Positions 1 to 6,664 of a stretch of 64,000 bases of DNA are shown here, one piece after another (within the stretch, counting starts at the first letter, position 1; each line of letters begins with the position of its first letter). Below the pieces are notes generated by a model. It was not told where the DNA came from and searched no databases. It saw only the letters and a program-made list of their open reading frames with translations. The translations under genes were made by a program, and so were the position numbers. This DNA comes from Arenibacter sp. 6A1 (GTDB taxonomy: Bacteria; Bacteroidota; Bacteroidia; Flavobacteriales; Flavobacteriaceae): contig NZ_JAAXCQ010000003.1 in the NCBI RefSeq assembly GCF_012272855.1, positions 62,001-126,000 on the forward strand. The letters run 5' to 3'.

Positions 1-90
1 ATGATCTACAGAAAAGGGGAAATGGTTTGGCGCCAAAGTGGGGAGCAGGATGCCAATACCCTTATTGGGATCTTAAATGAATATATCTAA
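1..90 (+). CDS. Thioredoxin-like protein, C-terminal fragment
   Basis: Partial gene cut by the left edge of the window; only the last 29 residues are visible, ending at TAA 88-90. The residues (IYRKGEMVWRQSGE... LNEYI) resemble the last beta-strand pair and terminal helix of thioredoxins, where a 'PT..iy.kG' strand is followed by '..G....l...l'. The active-site CxxC would lie upstream, outside the window, so the redox role cannot be confirmed. The first ATG at position 1 is internal, not a start. Inference from a short segment, so the family call is moderate. Confidence 0.5.
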   Translation: MIYRKGEMVWRQSGEQDANTLIGILNEYI

Positions 91-591
91 AAGCGGGATT
101 CCCTTGGCTTGTATAGCGGTAGTATAATTGGTTTTTCTCTAGGGTAAAACCTAACTGTTGTCATTGCGGCTATCCTAATTGATTTTCTTGCTAGCTGAAG
201 CAGGCTAAAGTCGGGACTTTATTATCGTATCGTTTTTTTTAATTGATACTTTGTAAAGAAGACCATATACAGTACTTACTATAATGTACCCCTTATTGAG
301 AACCTAGTGGAAAATATAGGTTTTATAGATTAGGGGCGAATCTTAATTCTGTATTCCTCTGAAATCTTCTTAATATCTAATGTATATATGGAGGCCTAGT
401 TTTTGGACCCTTTTTTTAAAGGCTGATTCTGAACAACTAGGACTATTTCTGTTTTATATTTTCAAGGTACTTCTTCCGTAGAGTGTACGTTCAAATGTGG
501 CTATATGTTCTTGCTTTGTAATGCATTAGCTCTTGTTTGATGGCTACCATAGATCATTGGTTCTAAGTGGTGTTTTTGTTGTAATATTTTT
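91..591. other. Long gene-free stretch
   Basis: About 500 bp of AT-rich DNA between the thioredoxin-like gene and the 80-bp repeat. No open frame in either direction has protein-like composition, and I see no tRNA, strong hairpin or mobile-element end. The only recognisable element is a TATTTTTG -7-type box at 585-592 that runs into the repeat. Confidence 0.6.
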
Positions 592-671
592 GCGTTAGGG
601 ACCGCGGCGGCATCCCCGCAGCGGAGCAAGGGATATAGACAAGGGCCCGCCCGACGAAGGAGGGAACGCCC
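592..671 (+). repeat. 80-bp dispersed intergenic repeat, copy 1
   Basis: GC-rich 80-bp element, starting GCGTTAGGG and ending GGGAACGCCC, that recurs at 24360-24439 (same strand) and 47789-47868 (opposite strand) with only about 7-9 differences between copies and no length change. Ends can pair (GCGTT with AACGC at 665-669) and an internal ATCCC/GGGAT pair brackets a 13-nt loop, so a folded RNA or DNA cruciform is plausible. A TATTTTTG box overlaps its first base. I recall similar elements as common in Flavobacteriaceae intergenic DNA, but cannot verify this here; function unknown. Confidence 0.85.
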
Positions 672-693
672 AAATAATAAGAAGAATGGCCAT

Positions 694-724
694 AAAAAAT
701 TCCCGAGCCATAGACCCGGGAATT
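694..724 (-). terminator. Rho-independent terminator of the DUF2723 gene
   Basis: AATTCCCG (699-706) pairs with CGGGAATT (717-724). Read on the minus strand the hairpin is followed by a T-rich run (complement of the A-run 694-700), 34 bp after the stop codon of the gene at 758-4069. Confidence 0.8.
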
Positions 725-757
725 GTTGTTTTACTTGCTTTAATATCGCTATGTGAG

Positions 758-3700
758 CTACTCTTGCAACTCGGGAATAGACTCTATTTCCATGGAATCT
801 GAAAGATCGGGATTAGCGGCTTCAGGATCTATGTCGTCTAAAGGGCTGCTGCCATAAAAACGTTCAAATTTATTGACGTACTCGTTAAAAATAAGCGTTT
901 CTTTTTCTGCAAGTTCCTTATCCCTATTTCTGATCAGTATGTCTATATTTCTACTATACGCCTCTAAATCTGGGATAATTTCGGTTAAATTAAGCTGTTG
1001 TTCATCGAAGGGCAAACCGGCATAATAATTTAACCTTTCTTGGTAAATGGTTTTAAGTTTATTGAAAAGGGCTCTAGCCTTTTCCGTTTCACCAACTTTG
1101 TAATAGCCGTCTACAAAAGGCTCTACAAAAGTATAGTAGCCATAATGCTCAACCGGCATGTTTTCCATGGTAATATTAATGATATCCTTTGCCTTTTCGA
1201 TCTTGTTTTCATTGATCAAGGTCTCAGTGAGACGCGCTAAATTGCCGCGGAAAGACAATCCTTGAATCCTGATCTGTGCATCGTGGTAAATATCTGGGCT
1301 GCCTGAATTGCCCCAATCCCATTTTTTAACAATATCGTACATTAAATCGCTGTCGATACGTCCCATTTCATAGGCGCTCTGATTTTTGGTTTTTATAGGA
1401 ACCAGTTTATATACCAGGCCATCTAACTGAAGGTAGTCCTTCATATAGATATATTCGGCGTTGTCAAAACTTCCGCCAGAGAAATAGATAGGGCGTTTCC
1501 AATCGTTGTTGGCCAAAATATCTAACATTAAGATCCTGTTTTTTGGCAAGGCAGATTTAGGGAGGTCAATATCGATATAATCTACGATCAGGGCCGAGTC
1601 TTTTGCTTTTACCAAACCACTTTCAAGAACGTTTTTCTTGTTCACCGGAACCCTTATCTTGTTGGTGGGGTAATACACTACATCTAAATTGCTTTCGGAG
1701 TACTGACTAAGATCGGCACCTTGCTTTTGAAGGATAGACCTGAATTTTGTTTGCTCCTTATCGCTGTCTACCCAGTTCATAAAGTCTTTAATATCCCATC
1801 GGTTTTCGGTAAGTCCGTTGTAATAAATAACGTCCCTAGATCCAAATCGGTATTTTTCATGGGTCAGTTGCGATGGAATAGGCTCGCTTTCATAAGCTTG
1901 CATTTTCATCTGGTCTATATACCAATCCGTAGCAAAAAGGCTGGTATTGATAACCCTTACATCGGTGCGGTAGCCTTCTATTTCTTGGGCATACCATAGC
2001 GGAAAGGTGTCATTGTCGCCTATGGTGAACAATATGGCGCCCGCGTTTTCTTGGGTGGACCCTAAATAAGAATGTGCCGTAGAAGTGGCGGTATACCTAT
2101 TAGACCTGTCGTGGTCGTCCCAGTTTTGAAAGGCCAAGACTCCTGGAACGGCAAAAAGACAAAGGACGGTAATTGCCGGGGCCAATATTTTTGGGTTGAT
2201 TAATTTTCTGAATTCCTCAAAAAGGGCATACACGCCCAATCCTATCCAAATGGCGAAAATATAAAAAGAGCCTACCAGGGAATAATCGCGTTCCCTAGGT
2301 TGAAAAATGGCAGGGTTGGTATAAAATTGTATGGCGATGCCGGTAAATATAAAAAAGACAAAAAGGACCCAAAACTGTTTTGGGTTTTTACTGATCTGGA
2401 AAAATATACCAATGATGCCCAAGATAAGGGGTAAAAAGAAATAGGTATTTCTTCCTTTATTGTTCTTAATGTCGCTAGGTAGGTTTTCTTGGCTCCCAAG
2501 GCGGGCACTGTCTATAAAGTTAATTCCGCTTAGCCAGTTACCGTGGTTATCGTATCGGCCTTGGATATCGTCTTGCTTACCAACATAATTCCACATAAAA
2601 TAGCGCCAGTACATATATCCGAACTGAAACTCGAACATATAGCGGATATTTTGGGCGAGGGTAGGGGGGGTAACGTCTATATATTCGCTAAATTCCCTTA
2701 AAAAACGCACATATTGGGCGGTATCTATTTCTCCTTTGGCATAGCCGTCTTTAAATTGGTTCACGGCATCTCTTAGTTCTTGATTTCCTAGGTAGGACGA
2801 TTTTATTTTAAAGGTCAAGGGATCAAAATACTTCATGTAATTTTCGGCATTCTGTTCGCTCCACAACCTTGGCAATAAGCCTACGTGGTTTGGGTTAGGG
2901 CCTTGTAAGGCATTTTTATAGTGGTTGACGATGATATACTTGCCTGTTTTTTCGTCCTGCTCATATTTAGGTTTCTCGTCCATTTCTTCGCCGGCAGCGG
3001 CAAAGGAGTTAGAGTAATAGGACCCGTAAAAAGGGCTTTCTACGCCAGGATATTGTTCTCTGTTGTAATAGGCTAATAAGGAACGGGCGTCTGAAGGGTC
3101 GTTTTCGTTGATCACTACATTGGCATTGGCCCTAATAGGGAGCATAACCCATGTTGAAAATCCTAGGAAAAGGAACATTAAACACAGTACTATGGTGTTT
3201 GCCGTAAAATAATTGTTCTCGCGGGTATATTTCAAGCCAAAATAAAAGGCTGCTATAAAAATTAGGCCCATTATAATGGTTCCCGAATTAAAGGGGAGTC
3301 CGATCGTATTTATAAAGAACACCTCGCTCCAACCAAAGGCTTTTAGAACATAGGTCAGGGAAAATTTGTATACTAACATCAATATGGCCACTACGGCGAT
3401 ATTGGCAAGTAGAAAATTCTTGACAGTAGTGGTCTTGTAAGTTTTAAAGTAATACAGTAAACCTACGGATGGAATGGCCAAAAAGCCCATGAACTGAACC
3501 CCAAAGGTGAGTCCGATTACAAAGAAAATAAGGACGACCCATTTATTGCCTCTCGGGTTTTCTAGATCATCGACCCATTTTAGGCCGAGCCACAATAGTA
3601 GCGCCATAATTAAACTAGCCATGGCATATACCTCTGTTTCTACGGCGTTAAACCAAAAGCTGTCGGTAAAGGTAAAGGCTAGGGAGCCCACAATGCCGCT

Positions 3701-4069
3701 TCCTAATATGGCTATGGCCTTACTATTGGTAAGGGCTTCGTTTTTGACGAGTAATTTTCTGGTCAGATTGGTAATGGTCCAGAACATAAAAAGAATGGTA
3801 AAGGCGCTAGAAACCCCAGATACATAGTTGACCATTCTTGCGATCTGGTCGGCCTCTAGGGCAAACATTGCAAAAAATGCGCCTATCATTTGCAGTAGTG
3901 GTGCTCCTGGAGGGTGGCCTACCTGTAGTTTTGCGGAGGTAGCTATATATTCTCCTGCATCCCAGAAACTGCTAGTGGGTTCTACGGTTAATCCGTAAGT
4001 AATAAGGGCTATTGAAAAAACAGACCATCCTATGATGGTGTCCCATTGCTTGAAATTCTTTGAAAACAT
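758..4069 (-). CDS. DUF2723 (PF11028, TMEM260-like) multi-pass membrane protein
   Basis: 1103-residue protein of the large Bacteroidota DUF2723 family. Residues 1-330 hold about ten hydrophobic segments typical of GT-C-fold glycosyltransferases, including the family's N-terminal signature around SSFWDAGEYIATS and GHPPGAPL. A second membrane cluster lies around 540-670, followed by a mostly soluble C-terminal region with helical repeats near 960-1060 and an acidic tail. The eukaryotic relative TMEM260 is a protein O-mannosyltransferase, so a role in glycosylating exported proteins is a reasonable inference; the bacterial substrate is not known from sequence. It stands alone, with its own terminator, divergent from the tRNA-Gln genes. 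Confidence 0.85.
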   Translation of the reverse strand: MFSKNFKQWDTIIGWSVFSIALITYGLTVEPTSSFWDAGEYIATSAKLQVGHPPGAPLLQMIGAFFAMFALEADQIARMVNYVSGVSSAFTILFMFWTITNLTRKLLVKNEALTNSKAIAILGSGIVGSLAFTFTDSFWFNAVETEVYAMASLIMALLLWLGLKWVDDLENPRGNKWVVLIFFVIGLTFGVQFMGFLAIPSVGLLYYFKTYKTTTVKNFLLANIAVVAILMLVYKFSLTYVLKAFGWSEVFFINTIGLPFNSGTIIMGLIFIAAFYFGLKYTRENNYFTANTIVLCLMFLFLGFSTWVMLPIRANANVVINENDPSDARSLLAYYNREQYPGVESPFYGSYYSNSFAAAGEEMDEKPKYEQDEKTGKYIIVNHYKNALQGPNPNHVGLLPRLWSEQNAENYMKYFDPLTFKIKSSYLGNQELRDAVNQFKDGYAKGEIDTAQYVRFLREFSEYIDVTPPTLAQNIRYMFEFQFGYMYWRYFMWNYVGKQDDIQGRYDNHGNWLSGINFIDSARLGSQENLPSDIKNNKGRNTYFFLPLILGIIGIFFQISKNPKQFWVLFVFFIFTGIAIQFYTNPAIFQPRERDYSLVGSFYIFAIWIGLGVYALFEEFRKLINPKILAPAITVLCLFAVPGVLAFQNWDDHDRSNRYTATSTAHSYLGSTQENAGAILFTIGDNDTFPLWYAQEIEGYRTDVRVINTSLFATDWYIDQMKMQAYESEPIPSQLTHEKYRFGSRDVIYYNGLTENRWDIKDFMNWVDSDKEQTKFRSILQKQGADLSQYSESNLDVVYYPTNKIRVPVNKKNVLESGLVKAKDSALIVDYIDIDLPKSALPKNRILMLDILANNDWKRPIYFSGGSFDNAEYIYMKDYLQLDGLVYKLVPIKTKNQSAYEMGRIDSDLMYDIVKKWDWGNSGSPDIYHDAQIRIQGLSFRGNLARLTETLINENKIEKAKDIINITMENMPVEHYGYYTFVEPFVDGYYKVGETEKARALFNKLKTIYQERLNYYAGLPFDEQQLNLTEIIPDLEAYSRNIDILIRNRDKELAEKETLIFNEYVNKFERFYGSSPLDDIDPEAANPDLSDSMEIESIPELQE

Positions 4070-4187
4070 GCGCTTTGTGGTTTATGCAAAAAGGCGAATT
4101 TAATAATTATAATAGAGATGTTGACATTATTTTTATAAAGCTTTAACAAGGGGTGGAATTATTTTTTTTATTTTTTTGAAAAAATGT

Positions 4188-4217
4188 TTGTGCAATCGAA
4201 AGTAAGTTCTATCTTTG
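4188..4217 (+). promoter_or_regulatory. Bacteroidota promoter of first tRNA-Gln
   Basis: TTG at 4188-4190, a 19-bp spacer and TATCTTTG at 4210-4217 match the -33/-7 consensus (TTG / TAnnTTTG). The tRNA begins 19 bp after the -7 box. Confidence 0.75.
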
Positions 4218-4235
4218 CACGCTCAAATAGCACGG

Positions 4236-4307
4236 TGGCCTATGGTGTAATTGGCAACACAGCTGGTTTTGGTCCAGTCGTTCTAGGTTCGAGTCCTAGT
4301 AGGCCAA
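4236..4307 (+). tRNA. tRNA-Gln (anticodon TTG), copy 1
   Basis: Cloverleaf is readable: acceptor TGGCCTA pairs with TAGGCCA (4300-4306), D-arm with GGTGTAATTGGCAAC, anticodon arm CTGG-TTTTGGT-CCAG with anticodon TTG, and T-arm CTAGG-TTCGAGT-CCTAG. Discriminator A at 4307; CCA is not encoded. Identical to the copy at 4442-4513. Confidence 0.95.
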
Positions 4308-4314
4308 CAAGTAC

Positions 4315-4352
4315 AAAAAGACCCTTTAAATGTTAAAGTTTAGAGGGTTTTG
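4315..4352 (+). terminator. Terminator after first tRNA-Gln
   Basis: ACCCT (4321-4325) pairs with AGGGT (4344-4348), flanked by an A-run before and TTT after. The long, partly paired loop makes it weaker than most terminators here, but it separates the two tRNA genes. Confidence 0.5.
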
Positions 4353-4415
4353 TATTTATGAACACCGTGTGTATTTTTTAAGTAAAATATATTATTTTAT
4401 TTCAAAAGTATATTT

Positions 4416-4423
4416 TATATTTG
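4416..4423 (+). promoter_or_regulatory. -7 box of second tRNA-Gln promoter
   Basis: TATATTTG, 18 bp before the second tRNA. A clear -33 TTG is not seen. The 22 bp just upstream of each tRNA (TTTGCACGCTCAAATAGCAC and flank) are nearly identical, so promoter and gene were duplicated together. Confidence 0.55.
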
Positions 4424-4441
4424 CACGCTCAAATAGCACAG

Positions 4442-4513
4442 TGGCCTATGGTGTAATTGGCAACACAGCTGGTTTTGGTCCAGTCGTTCTAGGTTCGAGT
4501 CCTAGTAGGCCAA
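4442..4513 (+). tRNA. tRNA-Gln (anticodon TTG), copy 2
   Basis: Base-for-base identical to the copy at 4236-4307, with the same pairings, anticodon TTG and discriminator A. The 134-bp spacer contains a terminator-like hairpin and a -7 box, so it is probably expressed on its own. Confidence 0.95.
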
Positions 4514-4525
4514 CTTAAAGTTGGG

Positions 4526-4561
4526 AATCCCGGAACTGTAAAGTTTCGGGATTTTTTTTTG
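4526..4561 (+). terminator. Terminator after second tRNA-Gln
   Basis: AATCCCGGAAC pairs with GTTTCGGGATT (one mismatch) around a 6-nt loop, followed by a run of about ten T. Confidence 0.9.
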
Positions 4562-4683
4562 CCTTAAAATCAGCTTGGTTTAAGGGGTTAAAAGTGCTCT
4601 TGGTAATTGGTTTAGATGTTTGGTGTTGGCGATCGGAAAGGGTTTGGGAAGGGTAATCTTTTTAGATTAAGTGATTTAGATTG

Positions 4684-4712
4684 TTGAATGAACTAAAAAA
4701 ATTGTATATTTG
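4684..4712 (+). promoter_or_regulatory. Promoter of rimP-nusA-infB
   Basis: TTG at 4684-4686, 18-bp spacer, TATATTTG at 4705-4712. It implies a transcript start near 4718 and a leader of about 190 nt before rimP. A second possible -7 box (TATTTTTG, 4835-4842) lies inside the leader. Confidence 0.75.
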
Positions 4713-4740
4713 CGCTGCTGAAAGAATATAAAGTATTCGG

Positions 4741-4887
4741 GAGGGGACAATTTGTCCCCTCTTTTGTTCACAATATTTTATCTGGAAGTGGTAAATAAAG
4801 ACGGCTCTAAGGAGTCTGAAATAGTGGTTCTGCGTATTTTTGTAGAATAGTTATGGCGCCTGGTTTTAATGGTTTTAAAACCAGGCG
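4741..4887 (+). promoter_or_regulatory. Structured 5' leader of rimP operon
   Basis: Four potential hairpins in about 150 nt. First, a perfect 10-bp inverted repeat (4741-4750 with 4752-4761) followed by TTTTG, terminator-like and only about 25 nt into the transcript. Second, GGCTC/GAGTC (near 4803-4816). Third, TTCTGC/GTAGAA (near 4828-4847). Fourth, a perfect 13-bp inverted repeat, CGCCTGGTTTTAA at 4857-4869 with its complement at 4875-4887. This suggests attenuation or protein-binding control of the operon; the mechanism is inferred, not shown. Confidence 0.55.
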
Positions 4888-4906
4888 TGGTGAAAAATTG
4901 AAATTT

Positions 4907-5374
4907 ATGTTGAAAGATAAGGTTATTGAACTTTTAGAGGGAGTGTTAGAGGAGAATGAGTCACTTTTTTTGATTGATTTTTCGATGACTCCAGATCATA
5001 AGATAAAAATTGTTATCGATGGTGATCACGGTGTGACGGTTCAGGATTGTATGACCGTTAGTCGGGCTATTGAGAATAATATAGATAGGGACGAAGAGGA
5101 TTTTGCATTGGAAGTTGCTTCTGCTGGAGCAGCATCTCCCTTGAAATTGCCAAGACAATACCGTAAAAATCTAGGAAGAACCATAGAAGTTAAGCTTCAG
5201 GGGCAAGAGGAAGAGCTCGAAGGACAGTTGACCGAAGCAACGGAAGACGATATTACCTTAGAGTGGAAGGCCAGAGAGCCAAAACCTGTTGGAAAAGGTA
5301 AAGTTACGGTGCAGAAAAAGCAACAAATTGCAATTTCTGAGATAAAAGAAGCTAAAGTTGTATTAAAATTTTAA
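4907..5374 (+). CDS. rimP: Ribosome maturation factor RimP
   Basis: 155-residue RimP, needed for maturation of the 30S subunit. The N-terminal domain shows the family pattern LFLIDFSMTPDHKIKIVIDGD followed by GVTVQDCMTVSRAIE and the acidic DREEEDF-like stretch with LEVASAGA; the C-terminal SH3-like domain follows. I place the start at ATG 4907 (MLKDKVIEL), which matches the usual RimP N-terminus. An in-frame ATG at 4853 would add 18 residues encoded by a perfect inverted repeat and is more likely leader RNA. First gene of the conserved rimP-nusA-infB operon; nusA starts 13 bp downstream. Confidence 0.93.
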   Translation: MLKDKVIELLEGVLEENESLFLIDFSMTPDHKIKIVIDGDHGVTVQDCMTVSRAIENNIDRDEEDFALEVASAGAASPLKLPRQYRKNLGRTIEVKLQGQEEELEGQLTEATEDDITLEWKAREPKPVGKGKVTVQKKQQIAISEIKEAKVVLKF

Positions 5375-5387
5375 TTGTAGTACGAAA

Positions 5388-6620
5388 ATGGAAAATATTG
5401 CGCTAATCGAATCTTTCTCGGAATTTAAAGATGATAAATTCATTGACAGAGTAACGCTAATGGCGATTTTGGAGGATGTTTTTAGGAATGCGTTAAAGAA
5501 GAAATTTGGTTCGGATGACAATTTCGATATTATCATAAACCCTGATAAGGGCGATTTGGAAATATGGAGGAATAGGGTTGTTGTAGAAGATGGGGAGGTA
5601 GAAGATCCTAATGAAGAGATTTCTCTTAGCGCGGCCAGAAAGATAGAGCCTGATTTTGAAGTAGGTGAAGATGTTTCTGAAGAAGTGAAATTGATTGATC
5701 TTGGAAGAAGAGCTATTTTGGCCTTAAGGCAAAATCTTATTTCTAAGATTCACGAACACGATAATACTACGATCTATAAGCATTTTAAGGATCTAGAAGG
5801 AGAAATCTATACGGCAGAAGTGCATCATATTAGGCACAAGGCCATTATTCTTTTGGATGACGAAGGAAATGAAATTATCCTTCCTAAGGATAAGCAAATC
5901 CCGTCCGATTTCTTTAGAAAAGGCGATAATGTTCGCGGGATAATTGAAAGCGTTGAGTTGAAAGGAAATAAGCCGACAATTATCATGTCTAGGTGTTCTC
6001 CATTGTTTTTGGAGCAACTGTTTTTTCAGGAAATACCAGAAGTTTTCGATGGTTTGATTACTATAAAGAAAGCGGTGCGTATCCCTGGGGAAAAGGCAAA
6101 AGTGGCTGTAGATTCTTATGATGATCGTATTGATCCTGTTGGTGCTTGTGTGGGTATGAAAGGATCAAGGATTCATGGTATTGTACGTGAATTGGGCAAT
6201 GAGAACATAGATGTTATTAATTGGACCAGTAATCCTCAGTTGTTGGTGACCCGGGCTTTGAGTCCGGCCAAGGTTTCTTCAGTGAAACTAAACGAGGAAA
6301 AAATGACGGCACAAGTTTACCTAAGGCCAGAGGAGGTATCCAAGGCAATTGGTAGAGGTGGTCATAATATTAGGTTGGCAGGACAGTTGACCGGTTATGA
6401 GATAGATGTGTTCCGTGAAGGAGTCGAGGAGGATGTAGAGCTTACAGAATTCTCTGATGAAATTGAAGCATGGATCATAGAGGAATTTAAGAAGATCGGA
6501 ATGGATACCGCTAGAAGCGTCTTGGAGCAAGATGTGGAGGATTTGGTGAAAAGAACCGATTTGGAAGAGGAGACAATCTTAGAGGTTGTTCGAATTCTTA
6601 AGGAAGAATTAGAAGATTAA
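5388..6620 (+). CDS. nusA: Transcription termination/antitermination factor NusA
   Basis: 410-residue NusA that binds RNA polymerase and nascent RNA to control pausing, termination and antitermination. The order is an N-terminal polymerase-binding domain (about 1-125), an S1 domain (about 135-200, [19 protein letters not shown]), and tandem KH domains (about 205-345) with [11 protein letters not shown] and [12 protein letters not shown] as the two KH GxxG loops. A short acidic C-terminal tail replaces the extra C-terminal repeats found in enterobacterial NusA, as is usual in Bacteroidota. Lies between rimP and infB with short spacers, so co-transcribed. Confidence 0.95.
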   Translation: MENIALIESFSEFKDDKFIDRVTLMAILEDVFRNALKKKFGSDDNFDIIINPDKGDLEIWRNRVVVEDGEVEDPNEEISLSAARKIEPDFEVGEDVSEEVKLIDLGRRAILALRQNLISKIHEHDNTTIYKHFKDLEGEIYTAEVHHIRHKAIILLDDEGNEIILPKDKQIPSDFFRKGDNVRGIIESVELKGNKPTIIMSRCSPLFLEQLFFQEIPEVFDGLITIKKAVRIPGEKAKVAVDSYDDRIDPVGACVGMKGSRIHGIVRELGNENIDVINWTSNPQLLVTRALSPAKVSSVKLNEEKMTAQVYLRPEEVSKAIGRGGHNIRLAGQLTGYEIDVFREGVEEDVELTEFSDEIEAWIIEEFKKIGMDTARSVLEQDVEDLVKRTDLEEETILEVVRILKEELED

Positions 6621-6664
6621 GCTATATATTAGCAGTAAATTACAAGAATAGGAATTATTTATTT

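Noticed and set aside
592-671. The 80-bp repeat as an insertion-sequence end or CRISPR repeat
   Set aside because: There is no transposase nearby, no target duplication is visible, and the copies are tens of kilobases apart rather than regularly spaced.
4330-4518. Open frame of 62 codons between the tRNA genes
   Set aside because: It runs through the second tRNA-Gln and has no protein-like composition.
4853-4906. Upstream in-frame ATG as start of rimP
   Set aside because: The extra 18 residues come from a perfect inverted repeat, and ATG 4907 gives the standard RimP N-terminus.
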